Shown in pieces: positions 25,022-37,653 of a DNA stretch of 37,653 nt. How positions within the stretch are numbered: the stretch's first letter is position 1; each line of letters starts with the position of its first letter. A program made the position numbers and the translations under genes. The DNA lies in the NCBI GenBank assembly GCA_003553795.1, contig PWFH01000231.1, forward strand, positions 1 through 37,653. The letters are read 5' to 3'. This stretch comes from Egibacter sp. (GTDB lineage Bacteria > Actinomycetota > Nitriliruptoria > Euzebyales > Egibacteraceae). The notes under the pieces were generated by a model. That model had not been told where the DNA came from. It saw only the letters and a program-made list of their open reading frames with translations, and did not search any database.

Positions 25022-25543
25022 TCAGCGCCAACCCTCCACCTGCACGGTGACGCGGCGGGCGCGGGCCTGGTCGAGCTCGATGAACATCACGCGCTGCCAC
25101 GTACCGAGGCCGAGCGCGCCGTCGACGACGGGGATGGTCTCCGAGGACGACCCGAGCAGCATCTGCTTGATGTGCGCGTGCCCGTTGATGGGCTCCTCCT
25201 CGGCCGTCGAGGCGAGCGTCGCGGGGTCGCGGATCTCGAAGTCGTCGTGGCGGTAGTAGGCGTCCGGCGGCACGAGCTTCTCCATGAAGAGCCGGAAGTC
25301 CTCGAGGAAGCACGTCTCGCGCTCGTTGATCTTCACCGCGCAGGTCGTGTGCGGGGTGAAGACCGAGAGGTGGCCGTCGCGCACGCCGCTGAGGGCCAGC
25401 AGCGCATGGCACTCGTCGGTGACGTCGATGACGTGGAAGGCGCGCTCGGTCGGCAGCTCGACGGTGCGCCGCATGAGCGTCGGGGTCCGCGTGCTGAGGT
25501 CGACGACCTCCACGGCCTCGGTGGTCACACCCGTCGCGCGCAT
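25022..25543 (-). CDS. YjbQ/UPF0047 family protein
   Basis: A 173-residue protein of the YjbQ family; some members show weak thiamine-phosphate synthase activity, but the real role is unsettled. Signature segments are FTPHTTCAVKINERE, GHAHIKQMLLGSS and LGLGTWQRVMFIELDQ. Conserved His residues in these form a metal-binding-like site. The ATG at 25543 is used because AGGAGG lies 5 nt upstream. An in-frame ATG at 25606 just downstream of a promoter-like sequence would add 21 Gln/Asn-rich residues. The gene sits between crtB and fni, coupled to fni, but no carotenoid role is known for the family. Confidence 0.85.
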   Translation of the reverse strand: MRATGVTTEAVEVVDLSTRTPTLMRRTVELPTERAFHVIDVTDECHALLALSGVRDGHLSVFTPHTTCAVKINERETCFLEDFRLFMEKLVPPDAYYRHDDFEIRDPATLASTAEEEPINGHAHIKQMLLGSSSETIPVVDGALGLGTWQRVMFIELDQARARRVTVQVEGWR

Positions 25544-25616
25544 CTGTGCCTCCTGTGCGGCCGCCCGATGCTGCTGGGGGGACCGACCGTTGCCGTTGGT
25601 GAACATCCGTGAGCCT

Positions 25617-25646
25617 ATCGTAGCGACGTCACATCTGTGCTCTCAG
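25617..25646 (-). promoter_or_regulatory. Candidate promoter of the yjbQ-fni-nagZ genes
   Basis: Minus-strand CTGAGA (25641-25646) and TACGAT (25617-25622) are 18 bp apart in the 134-bp gap between crtB and the yjbQ-family gene. Transcription would begin near 25609, a few bases before an in-frame ATG at 25606, so a leaderless longer protein remains possible. Confidence 0.45.
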
Positions 25647-25677
25647 CCGCGCCCACCCTACCCCTTCGCGCGCCGCT

Positions 25678-26700
25678 TCAGACCCCCCGGCTCGCCCGTT
25701 CGCGGGACCAGGCGTCGGGGCGCAGGAGCTCAGCAGCCGTGAGGGCCACCTTGCGCGGGGTCGACACCGTGGCACGGACGGTGAAGACCTGCCAGTCCGC
25801 GGCCTCGAGCGCGTCGAGGATGCCGGCGTAGAGGCGTTGGGCGAGGCGGATCGCGCTGCGGTTGCGCGGCGGAAGCAGGGCGAGGCCGGCCTCGGCGGCG
25901 GCGTAGTACTCGCGCGTGCGTGCCGCCTCGAAGGCGAGCAGCCGCCGCAGCGACGGGGTGACGTGGCGTCGGTGGAGGTCGGCCTCCTCGACGCCGAAGC
26001 GGGCGAGGTCCTCGAGCGGGAGGTAGAGCCGGCCCCGATCCCAGTCCTCGGCGACGTCGCGCAGGAAGTTCGTGAGCTGGAAGGCGATGCCGAGGTCCAT
26101 GGCGCGGTCACGGGCCGCGGGGTGGTCACAGTCGAGGACCGGCAGCATCATCGAGCCGATGACCGCCGCTGAGCCGTACATGTAGGCGTAGAGGTCGTCG
26201 AAGGTCTCGTACCGCGTCACCGTGAGGTCGGCGGCCATCGAGGCGAGGAAGGCCTCGAGGTCCTCCCGGGCGATGGAGAGCTCGTCGACGCTCGCGATGG
26301 CGGCCTTGAGGACAGGGTCGGCGCTGTCGCCGGCGTCGAGGTCGGCGAGGAAGGCCGCGCTCCAGGCCTCGAGCTCGGCGCGCCGGCGCTCGGGCGGCCA
26401 GTCGAGGCCCATGTGGTCGACGAGGTCGTCGGCGTAGCGGGCGAAGCCGTAGAGGGCGTGGACGTGGCGACGGCGCTCGGGCGGCAGGAAGCGCGTCGCG
26501 AAGAAGTACGTCCGGCCGTGCGCGGCGTGGAGCCGGCGGCAGAGCTCGTAGCTGCCGGCGAGGTCGACGCTGCCGTCGCCGCAGGCGAGCTCCTCGATCC
26601 CCCGGGCCACGAGCGAGGTGGAGGGGTCGGGGTGGCGGTAGCCCCCCGCGGCGGTGGCCTCGGCCGCGCGGGGCGCGCCGGCGGGCGTGGCCCCGCTCAC
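25678..26700 (-). CDS. crtB: Phytoene synthase
   Basis: A 340-residue squalene/phytoene synthase that couples two geranylgeranyl diphosphates head-to-head. The two Asp-rich Mg2+-diphosphate motifs are visible: YADDLVDH and NFLRDVAEDWDRGRLYLP. The family start SYELCRRLHAAHGRTYFFAT is also present. A 25-residue Ala/Gly-rich extension precedes it. Its GTG overlaps the crtI stop by 4 nt (GTGA). Squalene synthase is the other possibility, but the crtI partner argues for phytoene. Confidence 0.93.
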   Translation of the reverse strand: MSGATPAGAPRAAEATAAGGYRHPDPSTSLVARGIEELACGDGSVDLAGSYELCRRLHAAHGRTYFFATRFLPPERRRHVHALYGFARYADDLVDHMGLDWPPERRRAELEAWSAAFLADLDAGDSADPVLKAAIASVDELSIAREDLEAFLASMAADLTVTRYETFDDLYAYMYGSAAVIGSMMLPVLDCDHPAARDRAMDLGIAFQLTNFLRDVAEDWDRGRLYLPLEDLARFGVEEADLHRRHVTPSLRRLLAFEAARTREYYAAAEAGLALLPPRNRSAIRLAQRLYAGILDALEAADWQVFTVRATVSTPRKVALTAAELLRPDAWSRERASRGV

Positions 26701-28211
26701 GGCGCGAGCTCCTCCTGGCCGACCTGCGCGAGCGCGCGCTCGGCGGCGAGCTTGCCGCTGATGAGCACCATCGGCACCCCCACGCCCGGCGTCGTGCTCG
26801 AGCCGGCGAAGACCACGCCCCGGACCTTGGGGGCGACGTTGGCGGGGCGGAACGGCCCGGTCTGGCGGAAGTGGTGGCTCGCCGCGAACGGGGTGCCCGC
26901 AGCCATGCCCTGCCGCGCCCAGTCGGCAGGGGTGACGACCTCGCTGGCGACGGTGGCCTCGGCGATGGGTCCGTAGCCGGCGCGCTCGAGCTCGGCCTGG
27001 GCGCGCTCGAGCTCACGGGGGGCCTGGGCATCCCAGTCGATGGGGTCGCCCTCGAGGTTCGGCGTCGGCAGGAGCCAGAAGCCGACGTCGCCACCGGGCG
27101 GGGCGAGGTCGGGGTCGGAGTGGGTCGGCACGGTGAGGAACCACGACGGGTCGCGCTGCATGCGCCCGGCGAGGATGTCGTCGAAGGACGCCTGGAAGTC
27201 GCGCGCGAAGTGGATGTTGTGGTGCGCGGCGTCGGGCACCTTGCGGTCGAGCCCGAGGTGGACGACGACGCAGGACGGCGAGTACGTGAGGCGCTTGACC
27301 CGCCGCGGCGTCGCCTCGGGCGGCAGGAGGTCACGGTAGGCCACCGGCAGGTCGGGGTTGAGGACGACGACGTCGAAGGGCACGCGCTCACCGTCGGCGG
27401 TGCGCGCGGCGATGGCCCGGCCGCCGGCGACCTCGATCTCGGCGACCGGGGTCGACATCCGCAGCTCGACGCCCATGCGCTCGGCGAGCCCGGCCAGGGC
27501 CACGCTCGCGGCGTGGACCCCGCCCTTGGCCGAGTAGACCCCCTCGATGGCATCCATGTAGGCGATGACCGCGTAGATCCCGAGCGCCTCGTAGGGGCTC
27601 ATGCCCGCGTACATCGACTGGAACGTGAACATCCGGATGAGACGCCAGTCGGTGAGGAAGCTCTCGACGAGGGGGTAGACGCGGCGGAACCCACCGAGGC
27701 GGATGAGCCGGGCCGCGGCCTGCGGCTTGGCGAGCGCCAGCGGGGAGTCGAAGTTGTTGTCGATGAAGCTGTCGTACTCGGCGAGGTAGAGCTCCCGCAG
27801 CCGCGCGGCGAGCCGTGTGAAGCGCTCGGCCTCGTCGGGGCCGCAGACCTCGGCGACCTCCTCGCGCATCGCCTCGACGTCGCCGCGCACCCGCAGCACC
27901 GACCCGTCGTGGAAGGTCGCACGGTAGGCGGGGTCGAGGCGGATGAGCTCGAGGTGGTCGGCGAGGTCCTCGCCGCCGAGGGCGAAGAGGTCGGCGAGCA
28001 GGCGCGGCATCGTGAGCACGCTCGGCCCGGTGTCGAAGGCGAAGCCGTCGCGCTCGATGCGCCCCGCGCGCCCGCCGGGGCGCGCGTCACGCTCGAGGAC
28101 GGTGACGTCGAGCCCGGCGGCACGCAGGCGGATCGCGGCGGCGAGCCCGCCGTAGCCGGCGCCGACGACGACGGCGCGGCGCCGACGTCCCGTGGTCACG
28201 GACGCGGTCAT
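26697..28211 (-). CDS. crtI: Phytoene desaturase (CrtI type)
   Basis: A 504-residue FAD-dependent desaturase converting phytoene towards lycopene. The N-terminal dinucleotide-binding motif is VVVGAGYGGLAAAIRLRAAG with ERDARPGGRAG after it; FDTGPSVLTMP follows. The C-terminal carotenoid-oxidoreductase signature is VVFAGSSTTPGVGVPMVLIS. Length and order of motifs are normal. The ATG has AAAGG 5 nt upstream. It lies 42 bp after crtE and overlaps crtB by 4 nt, giving a compact crtE-crtI-crtB operon. No cyclase or ketolase lies in the window, so the end product is unknown. Confidence 0.94.
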   Translation of the reverse strand: MTASVTTGRRRRAVVVGAGYGGLAAAIRLRAAGLDVTVLERDARPGGRAGRIERDGFAFDTGPSVLTMPRLLADLFALGGEDLADHLELIRLDPAYRATFHDGSVLRVRGDVEAMREEVAEVCGPDEAERFTRLAARLRELYLAEYDSFIDNNFDSPLALAKPQAAARLIRLGGFRRVYPLVESFLTDWRLIRMFTFQSMYAGMSPYEALGIYAVIAYMDAIEGVYSAKGGVHAASVALAGLAERMGVELRMSTPVAEIEVAGGRAIAARTADGERVPFDVVVLNPDLPVAYRDLLPPEATPRRVKRLTYSPSCVVVHLGLDRKVPDAAHHNIHFARDFQASFDDILAGRMQRDPSWFLTVPTHSDPDLAPPGGDVGFWLLPTPNLEGDPIDWDAQAPRELERAQAELERAGYGPIAEATVASEVVTPADWARQGMAAGTPFAASHHFRQTGPFRPANVAPKVRGVVFAGSSTTPGVGVPMVLISGKLAAERALAQVGQEELAP

Positions 28212-28253
28212 GGCAGCCTTTCGGGCGGGGGGGTCGGTGGGCTGAGCCGCGGC

Positions 28254-29309
28254 TCAGGTGGCGCGGCGCACGGCGAGCTCGGCGAGCGCGGACAACGCCG
28301 AGCGGGCGGGTTCAGGCAAGGGGTCGAGGGCACGCTGGGCGGCGTCCTCCTGGCGGGACAGCAGCTCCTCGACCGACGACAGGGCGCCGGAGTCGACGAT
28401 GATCTGCCGGGCCCGGTCGGCGCCGGACTCGTCGAGCTCGGGGTTGCCGAGGGAGCGCGCGAGGACCTCGCGCTCGGCCTCGTCGGCCAGCGCCATCGCC
28501 CGCAGCATGAGGACGGTGCGCTTGCCCTCGCGGAGGTCCTCGATCGCGCCCTTGCCGGTGGCCTCGGGGTCGCCGAAGACCCCGAGGACGTCGTCGCGCA
28601 GCTGGAAGGCAAGGCCGAGGGCGTCGCCGTAGGCGGCCAGCGCGGCGGCGGTCGCGGCGTCACCGCCGCCGAGGGCCGCACCGAGCTCGAGCGGACGCGT
28701 GACCGTGTAGCGCCCGGACTTCAGCAGCGCGACGCGCCGGGAGTCCTCCTCGCCGGCCTCACGGTGCCCGGCGAGACGCAGGTCGAGGTACTGCCCGGCC
28801 ATGACCTCGACGCGCAGCGCGGTGAACACCGAGCGGGCGCGGTCGAGGGCGGCGGCGGGCAGGGCCGCCTCGTCGAAGAGCTGGTCGGCCCAGACGAAGG
28901 CGAGGTCGCCGGCGAGGATGCCGCCGCCCACGCCGAACCACTCGTCGTCACCGGCCAGCCCCTCCTCGCGGTGGGTGGCGGCCAGGGCGGTGTGCACCGC
29001 CGGGCGGCCCCGCCGCTCGGCGGAGCGGTCCATGATGTCGTCGTGGATGAGCGCGAAGGTGTGGAGCAGCTCGACCGCACCGGCAGGGGCGAGCACGCCC
29101 TCGTCGTGGTCGGCACCGGTGGCGCGGTAGCCCCAGTAGACGAACGCGGGCCGCAGGCGCTTGCCCCCGGCGGCGACGAGCCCGGCGATCTCGCGGCCGA
29201 CGGGCTCGAGGGCGGGATCGAGGGCGACGAGGTCGTCGATGCGCGCGGTGAGGAAGGCCTCGAGCGCCTCGTCGACCGCGCCGCCCACCGACTCGAGTGG
29301 GTCGCTCAT
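28254..29309 (-). CDS. crtE: Geranylgeranyl diphosphate synthase family protein
   Basis: A 351-residue trans-prenyltransferase that extends DMAPP with IPP units. The first Asp-rich motif is the short DDxxD form in FALIHDDIMDRS; the second is LAFQLRDDVLGVFGD. GGKRLRPAF near residue 55 binds diphosphate. The crt context makes geranylgeranyl diphosphate the likely product, although chain length cannot be read directly and IdsA-type farnesyl/geranylgeranyl synthase activity is possible. The start is the ATG at 29309 with AGGGG upstream; the open frame extends 132 bp further but without family similarity. It is the first gene of the crt operon. Confidence 0.9.
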   Translation of the reverse strand: MSDPLESVGGAVDEALEAFLTARIDDLVALDPALEPVGREIAGLVAAGGKRLRPAFVYWGYRATGADHDEGVLAPAGAVELLHTFALIHDDIMDRSAERRGRPAVHTALAATHREEGLAGDDEWFGVGGGILAGDLAFVWADQLFDEAALPAAALDRARSVFTALRVEVMAGQYLDLRLAGHREAGEEDSRRVALLKSGRYTVTRPLELGAALGGGDAATAAALAAYGDALGLAFQLRDDVLGVFGDPEATGKGAIEDLREGKRTVLMLRAMALADEAEREVLARSLGNPELDESGADRARQIIVDSGALSSVEELLSRQEDAAQRALDPLPEPARSALSALAELAVRRAT

Positions 29310-29414
29310 CGTGCGCACCCCTGCTCGTTCGGCTCCGGCGTCACGACCGGTTGGGCCCCGCATGAGCACCTCGTCTGGTTCTCGGCTCGACTTCGGCGAC
29401 CCCACCGAGCCGCC

Positions 29415-29466
29415 ACTGTAGCGCCAGAGGTGTGCCCACATCGGCGCCGATTCACTCGACAGAGTG
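29415..29466 (-). promoter_or_regulatory. crtE promoter region with two adjacent palindromes
   Basis: A TACAGT -10 candidate (29415-29420, minus strand) lies about 105 nt before the crtE ATG. Where the -35 should be there is a perfect 12-base palindrome ATCGGCGCCGAT (29440-29451), and directly beside it CACTC-GACA-GAGTG (29453-29466). No consensus -35 is present, so an activator or a light- or stress-responsive regulator may be needed. The regulator is not in the window. Confidence 0.5.
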
Positions 29467-29482
29467 TAAAGGCACCGACGGG

Positions 29483-30934
29483 TCAGGAGGTGAGGCGCTC
29501 GCGCAAGAGCTCGTTGACGCGCTGGGGGTTGGCCTGTCCGCGGCTGGCCTTCATCACCGCGCCGACGAGCGCGCCGATCGCCTTATCGTTGCCGCCGCGC
29601 ACCTTCTCCGCCGCCGCCGGGTCGGCGGCGATGGCCTCGTCGACGAGCGTGACGAGCTCGCCCTCGTCGGAGACCTGCTCGAGGCCGCGGGCCTTGGCGA
29701 CCTCCCCCGGCCGGCCCTCGCCCTCGAGCACGCCGACGAGGACCTCCCGGGCGAGCTTCGTCGACAGCGTGCCGCGCGCGACGAGGTCGACGAGCTCGGC
29801 GAGCGCGTCGCCGGCCAGCGGCACCCCCGCGGGATCGACGTCGGCCTCACGGCACCACGACAGCACCTCGTTGGCGAGCCACTTCGCCGCGGCGGCCGGC
29901 TCGGCGCCGGCGGCCACGGCCTCGTCGAGCACGACGACGAGCCCGGCGTCGACGAGCGTGACGGCGGCCTCGTCGCTGAGGCCGAGCCCGCCGGTGAGAC
30001 GGGCGCGCATCTGCGCGGGCAGCTCGGGCAGGGCCGCGGCGAGGCGCTCGACGTCGGCGCGCTCGGGGGTGACCGGCACGAGGTCGGGGTCGGGGAAGTA
30101 GCGGTAGTCGAAGACCTCCTCCTTGGCCCGCAGCGTCGAGGTCCGCCCGGCATCCTCGTCCCAGTGGCGGGTCTCCTGGGTGACGGCCTCCCCGGCGTCG
30201 AGCAGCGCGCCCTGCCGCTCGATCTCGTGGGCCACCGCACGCTGCAGCGAGCGCAGGGAGTTCATGTTCTTGACCTCGACGCGGGTGCCGAAGGCCTCGT
30301 CGCCGCGGCGGCGCACCGAGACGTTGGCGTCGCAGCGCATCGAGCCCTCCTCGAGCTTGGCGTCGCTGATGCCGAGGGCGCGCACGATGCCGCGCAGCTC
30401 GGCGAGGTAGGCCCGGGCCTCCTCGGGGCCGCGCACGTCGGGCTCGCTCACGATCTCGAGCAGGGGGATGCCCGCGCGGTTGTAGTCGATGAGGGAGTGG
30501 TCGGCACCGGCGATGCGGCCGGTGCCGCCGACGTGCAGGGACTTGCCGGTGTCCTCCTCCATGTGCACCCGGGTGATGCCGATGCGACGACTCGTCCCGT
30601 CGACGGCGACGTCGAGGTGGCCGTCGGCGCAGATCGGCACGTCGTACTGCGAGATCTGGTAGTTCTTCGGCATGTCGGGATAGAAGTAGTTCTTGCGGTG
30701 GAACTGGCTGCGCGGCGCGACCTCGCAGGCCAGGGCGAGGCCGAGCGAGATCGCCGCCTCGATCGCCGCGGCGTTGGGCACCGGCAGCGACCCGGGCTGG
30801 CCGGTGCACACCGCGCAGGTCTTCGTGTTCGGCTCGCCCCCGAAGTCCGTCGGGCAGCCGCAGAACATCTTCGTCCGCGTGCCGAGCTCGACGTGGACCT
30901 CGAGGCCGATGACCGCCTCGTAGGCGCTGCTCAT
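29483..30934 (-). CDS. gatB: Asp/Glu-tRNA(Asn/Gln) amidotransferase subunit B
   Basis: A 483-residue tRNA-binding kinase-like subunit of GatCAB, which turns Glu-tRNA-Gln (and Asp-tRNA-Asn) into the correct aminoacyl-tRNA. Near the N-terminus [20 protein letters not shown] opens the catalytic cradle, and the zinc cysteines are in [10 protein letters not shown] and [24 protein letters not shown] and [11 protein letters not shown] are family hallmarks; a C-terminal YqeY-like tail domain follows. Its ATG overlaps the gatA stop by 4 nt (ATGA). Confidence 0.97.
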   Translation of the reverse strand: MSSAYEAVIGLEVHVELGTRTKMFCGCPTDFGGEPNTKTCAVCTGQPGSLPVPNAAAIEAAISLGLALACEVAPRSQFHRKNYFYPDMPKNYQISQYDVPICADGHLDVAVDGTSRRIGITRVHMEEDTGKSLHVGGTGRIAGADHSLIDYNRAGIPLLEIVSEPDVRGPEEARAYLAELRGIVRALGISDAKLEEGSMRCDANVSVRRRGDEAFGTRVEVKNMNSLRSLQRAVAHEIERQGALLDAGEAVTQETRHWDEDAGRTSTLRAKEEVFDYRYFPDPDLVPVTPERADVERLAAALPELPAQMRARLTGGLGLSDEAAVTLVDAGLVVVLDEAVAAGAEPAAAAKWLANEVLSWCREADVDPAGVPLAGDALAELVDLVARGTLSTKLAREVLVGVLEGEGRPGEVAKARGLEQVSDEGELVTLVDEAIAADPAAAEKVRGGNDKAIGALVGAVMKASRGQANPQRVNELLRERLTS

Positions 30935-32421
30935 GCTCGCTCCTCCGCCGCGTCGTCGAGCGCGTCCGGCGCGAGGTCGAGGCCGAGCGAGGCCTCGAGC
31001 GCCGCCGCGACCTGGAACATCACCGGCTCGCCGAGATGGGGCGCCATGACCTGCAGGCCGACGGGCAGCCCGGCCTCGTCGCCGCCGACCGGCAGCGACA
31101 TCGCCGGGGTGCCCGCGAGGTTGGAGGGCACGGCGAAGACGTCGTTCAAGTACATCGCGAGGGGGTCGTCGACCTTCTCGCCGATGCCGAACGCCGTCGA
31201 GGGCGTCGCCGGGCTCACGAGCGCGTCGCAGCTGGCGTAGGCCGCGGCGAAGTCCTCCTGCACGAGGGTGCGGACCTTCTGCGCCTGGAGGTAGTAGGCG
31301 TCGAAGTAGCCCGCCGACAGGGCGTACGTGCCGATCATGATGCGCCGCTTGACCTCCGGGCCGAAGCCCTCGGCGCGGGTGGCGGCCATCATCTCCTCGG
31401 TCGTCGGCCCGTCGACGCGCAGGCCGTAGCGCACCCCGTCGAAGCGCGAGAGGTTCGAGGACGCCTCCGAGGGCGCGATGAGGTAGTACGCCGGCAGGGC
31501 CTTGTCGGCGTGGGGCAGGGCGACCTCGACGACGTCGGCGCCGAGCGCGGCGAGGCGCTCGACGGCCTCGGCGCAGCGGGCGCGCACGCCCGGCTCGACG
31601 CCCTCGCCGTCGAGGAAGCTCGACACGACGCCGATGCGCAGCCCCTCGACGCCGCGGTCGAGCGCGGGCCGTGCCGGCGGCGGATCCTCGGGGATCGACG
31701 TCGCATCCCGCGGGTCGTGCCCGGCGATGGCCTCGTAGAGCGCCGCGGCGTCGGCCACGCTGCGCGCCATCGGGCCGACCTGATCGAGGGAGGAGCCGAA
31801 GGCCACGAGGCCGAAGCGCGACACGAGGCCGTAGGTGGGCTTGACGCCGACGATGCCGCAGAACGCCGCGGGCTGACGGATCGAGCCACCGGTGTCGGTG
31901 CCGATGCCGAGGGGGGCGTGGCGGCCGCCGACCGCGGCGGCCGAGCCGCCCGAGGAGCCGCCCGGCACGCGGTCGAGGTCGAAGGGGTTGCGCGTCACCC
32001 CGAAGGCGGAGTTCTCCGTCGAGGAGCCCATCGCGAACTCGTCCATGTTCGTCTTGCCGAGCACGACGGCGTCGGCGGCGGCGAGCCGCTCGACGACGGT
32101 GGCGTCGTAGGGCGGGTGGTAGTCCTCGAGCATGCGCGAGCCGCAGGTCGTGGCCACCCCACGGGTGCAGAGGATGTCCTTGAGCGCGACGGGCACGCCG
32201 GCCAGCGCCCCGACCGCCTCGCCGGCGGCGCGGCGCCGGTCGACGTCGGCGGCGTGGGCGAGCGCGGTGTCGTCGAGGGTGCGCAGGAACGCCCCGAGGG
32301 CACCGTCGGTCGCCCGGATGCGCGCGAGGTGGGCCTCGGCGACGGCGACGGCGGTGGTCTCGCCGGCCTCCATCGCGGCGAGTAGCGTCGCCGCGTCGGC
32401 CCGGGTGAGGTCGTCGGGCAT
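30931..32421 (-). CDS. gatA: Asp/Glu-tRNA(Asn/Gln) amidotransferase subunit A
   Basis: A 496-residue amidase that releases ammonia from glutamine for GatB. The Ser-cisSer-Lys triad is visible: Lys in [12 protein letters not shown], the signature [14 protein letters not shown], and the nucleophile region [14 protein letters not shown]. Normal length. Its ATG abuts the gatC stop directly (TAGATG), and it overlaps gatB by 4 nt, so the three subunits are translated together. Confidence 0.97.
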   Translation of the reverse strand: MPDDLTRADAATLLAAMEAGETTAVAVAEAHLARIRATDGALGAFLRTLDDTALAHAADVDRRRAAGEAVGALAGVPVALKDILCTRGVATTCGSRMLEDYHPPYDATVVERLAAADAVVLGKTNMDEFAMGSSTENSAFGVTRNPFDLDRVPGGSSGGSAAAVGGRHAPLGIGTDTGGSIRQPAAFCGIVGVKPTYGLVSRFGLVAFGSSLDQVGPMARSVADAAALYEAIAGHDPRDATSIPEDPPPARPALDRGVEGLRIGVVSSFLDGEGVEPGVRARCAEAVERLAALGADVVEVALPHADKALPAYYLIAPSEASSNLSRFDGVRYGLRVDGPTTEEMMAATRAEGFGPEVKRRIMIGTYALSAGYFDAYYLQAQKVRTLVQEDFAAAYASCDALVSPATPSTAFGIGEKVDDPLAMYLNDVFAVPSNLAGTPAMSLPVGGDEAGLPVGLQVMAPHLGEPVMFQVAAALEASLGLDLAPDALDDAAEERA

Positions 32422-32718
32422 CTAGGCCTCCTCCCCCACGATGCGCGGCACGCGGAAGCGCCCGTCCTCGACGGCGGGGGCGTTGGCGAGCGCCTCGTCC
32501 TGGCCGAGCGACGGCCCGGGGGCGTCGGCGCGGGCGACGCCCGCGAGCGGGTAGGGGTGGCTCGTCGGGACGACGTCGCCGGCGGCGACCTCCCCGACCT
32601 GCTCGGCGTAGGCGAGGATGTCGGAGAGCTGGCTGGCGAGCCCCGCGACCTCCTCGTCGGTCAGGGCGATGCGCGCGAGCCGGGCGACGTGGCGCACCTG
32701 CTCATCGGACAGCGACAT
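32422..32718 (-). CDS. gatC: Asp/Glu-tRNA(Asn/Gln) amidotransferase subunit C
   Basis: A 98-residue small subunit that wraps around GatA and GatB and stabilises the complex. It begins MSLSDEQVRHVARLARIALT, the usual GatC helix, and ends with the conserved-type RFRVPRIVGEE. The ATG at 32718 has AAGGAGGT 4 nt upstream. It is the first gene of gatCAB. Confidence 0.96.
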   Translation of the reverse strand: MSLSDEQVRHVARLARIALTDEEVAGLASQLSDILAYAEQVGEVAAGDVVPTSHPYPLAGVARADAPGPSLGQDEALANAPAVEDGRFRVPRIVGEEA

Positions 32719-32747
32719 CGGACCTCCTTGCGGCGGCTGGGGCGCGG

Positions 32748-32778
32748 ACGCTACCGCGGCGGGCCGTCGGGCCGCCAA
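32748..32778 (-). promoter_or_regulatory. Candidate gatCAB promoter
   Basis: Minus-strand TTGGCG (32773-32778) and TAGCGT (32748-32753) are 19 bp apart in the 70-bp gap between the Kelch-like gene and gatC. The start site would be near 32741, about 22 nt before the gatC ATG. Confidence 0.4.
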
Positions 32779-32788
32779 CGCCGGCGCC

Positions 32789-37623
<4,835 letters not shown>

Positions 37624-37653
37624 GGGTCGGTCGCCGCCGCCGACCGGCGACCG

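Overview
The window is chromosomal DNA of a very high-GC bacterium. Its gene order, running backwards from the right end (ligA, a lipoprotein, gatC-gatA-gatB, carotenoid genes, ilvB-ilvN-ilvC, serA), is the actinobacterial ligA-gatCAB-ilvBNC-serA neighbourhood with extra genes inserted. Type I 2-isopropylmalate synthase, the PhoU/Na-Pi pair and crtE-crtI-crtB suggest a deep-branching actinobacterium (Nitriliruptoria-like would fit), but that placement is inference. I see no mobile element, CRISPR array, rRNA or tRNA. Thirty-one protein genes and two leader peptides fill nearly all the sequence. All but four are on the minus strand.

Left to right. 1-5.3 kb: a DEDDh exonuclease (+), then a SWIM zinc-finger protein, a SNF2 helicase and an unrecognised small protein (all -). 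5.4-7.2 kb: a DrrA/DrrB-type ABC exporter. 7.4-11.4 kb: leuD, leuC, leuA and a leucine-rich leader peptide. 11.5-14.9 kb: an ACT-domain protein (+), a PhoU/Na-Pi cotransporter pair (-) and a CbiX-type chelatase (+). 14.9-18.5 kb: a 2-hydroxyacid dehydrogenase overlapping serA, then metF. 18.6-22.4 kb: ilvC, ilvN, ilvB and the ilvB leader with its attenuator. 22.6-29.4 kb: a NagZ-like glycosidase, type II IPP isomerase (fni), a YjbQ protein, crtB, crtI and crtE. 29.5-36.2 kb: gatB, gatA, gatC, a Kelch-like lipoprotein and ligA. 36.3-37.6 kb: a HELTH-motif metalloprotease-like lipoprotein (+).

Functionally the window centres on branched-chain amino acid synthesis (ilvBNC, leuACD), serine and one-carbon metabolism (serA, metF), C40 carotenoid synthesis from IPP (fni, crtE, crtB, crtI), Gln-tRNA/Asn-tRNA amidation (gatCAB) and DNA maintenance (ligA, SNF2, exonuclease).

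The most interesting signals are regulatory. leuA is preceded by a good promoter, an apparently leaderless 35-codon reading frame ending in a leucine run, and a perfect 9-nt complementarity between those leucine codons and the leuA Shine-Dalgarno sequence. This suggests ribosome-controlled translational attenuation. ilvB has its own 21-codon leader followed by a true intrinsic terminator, so two halves of one pathway appear to use two different leader mechanisms. Palindromes also sit at the crtE, nptA and serA promoters, and several genes show a TAnnnT-like -10 only 6-8 nt from the start codon, as expected for leaderless mRNAs.
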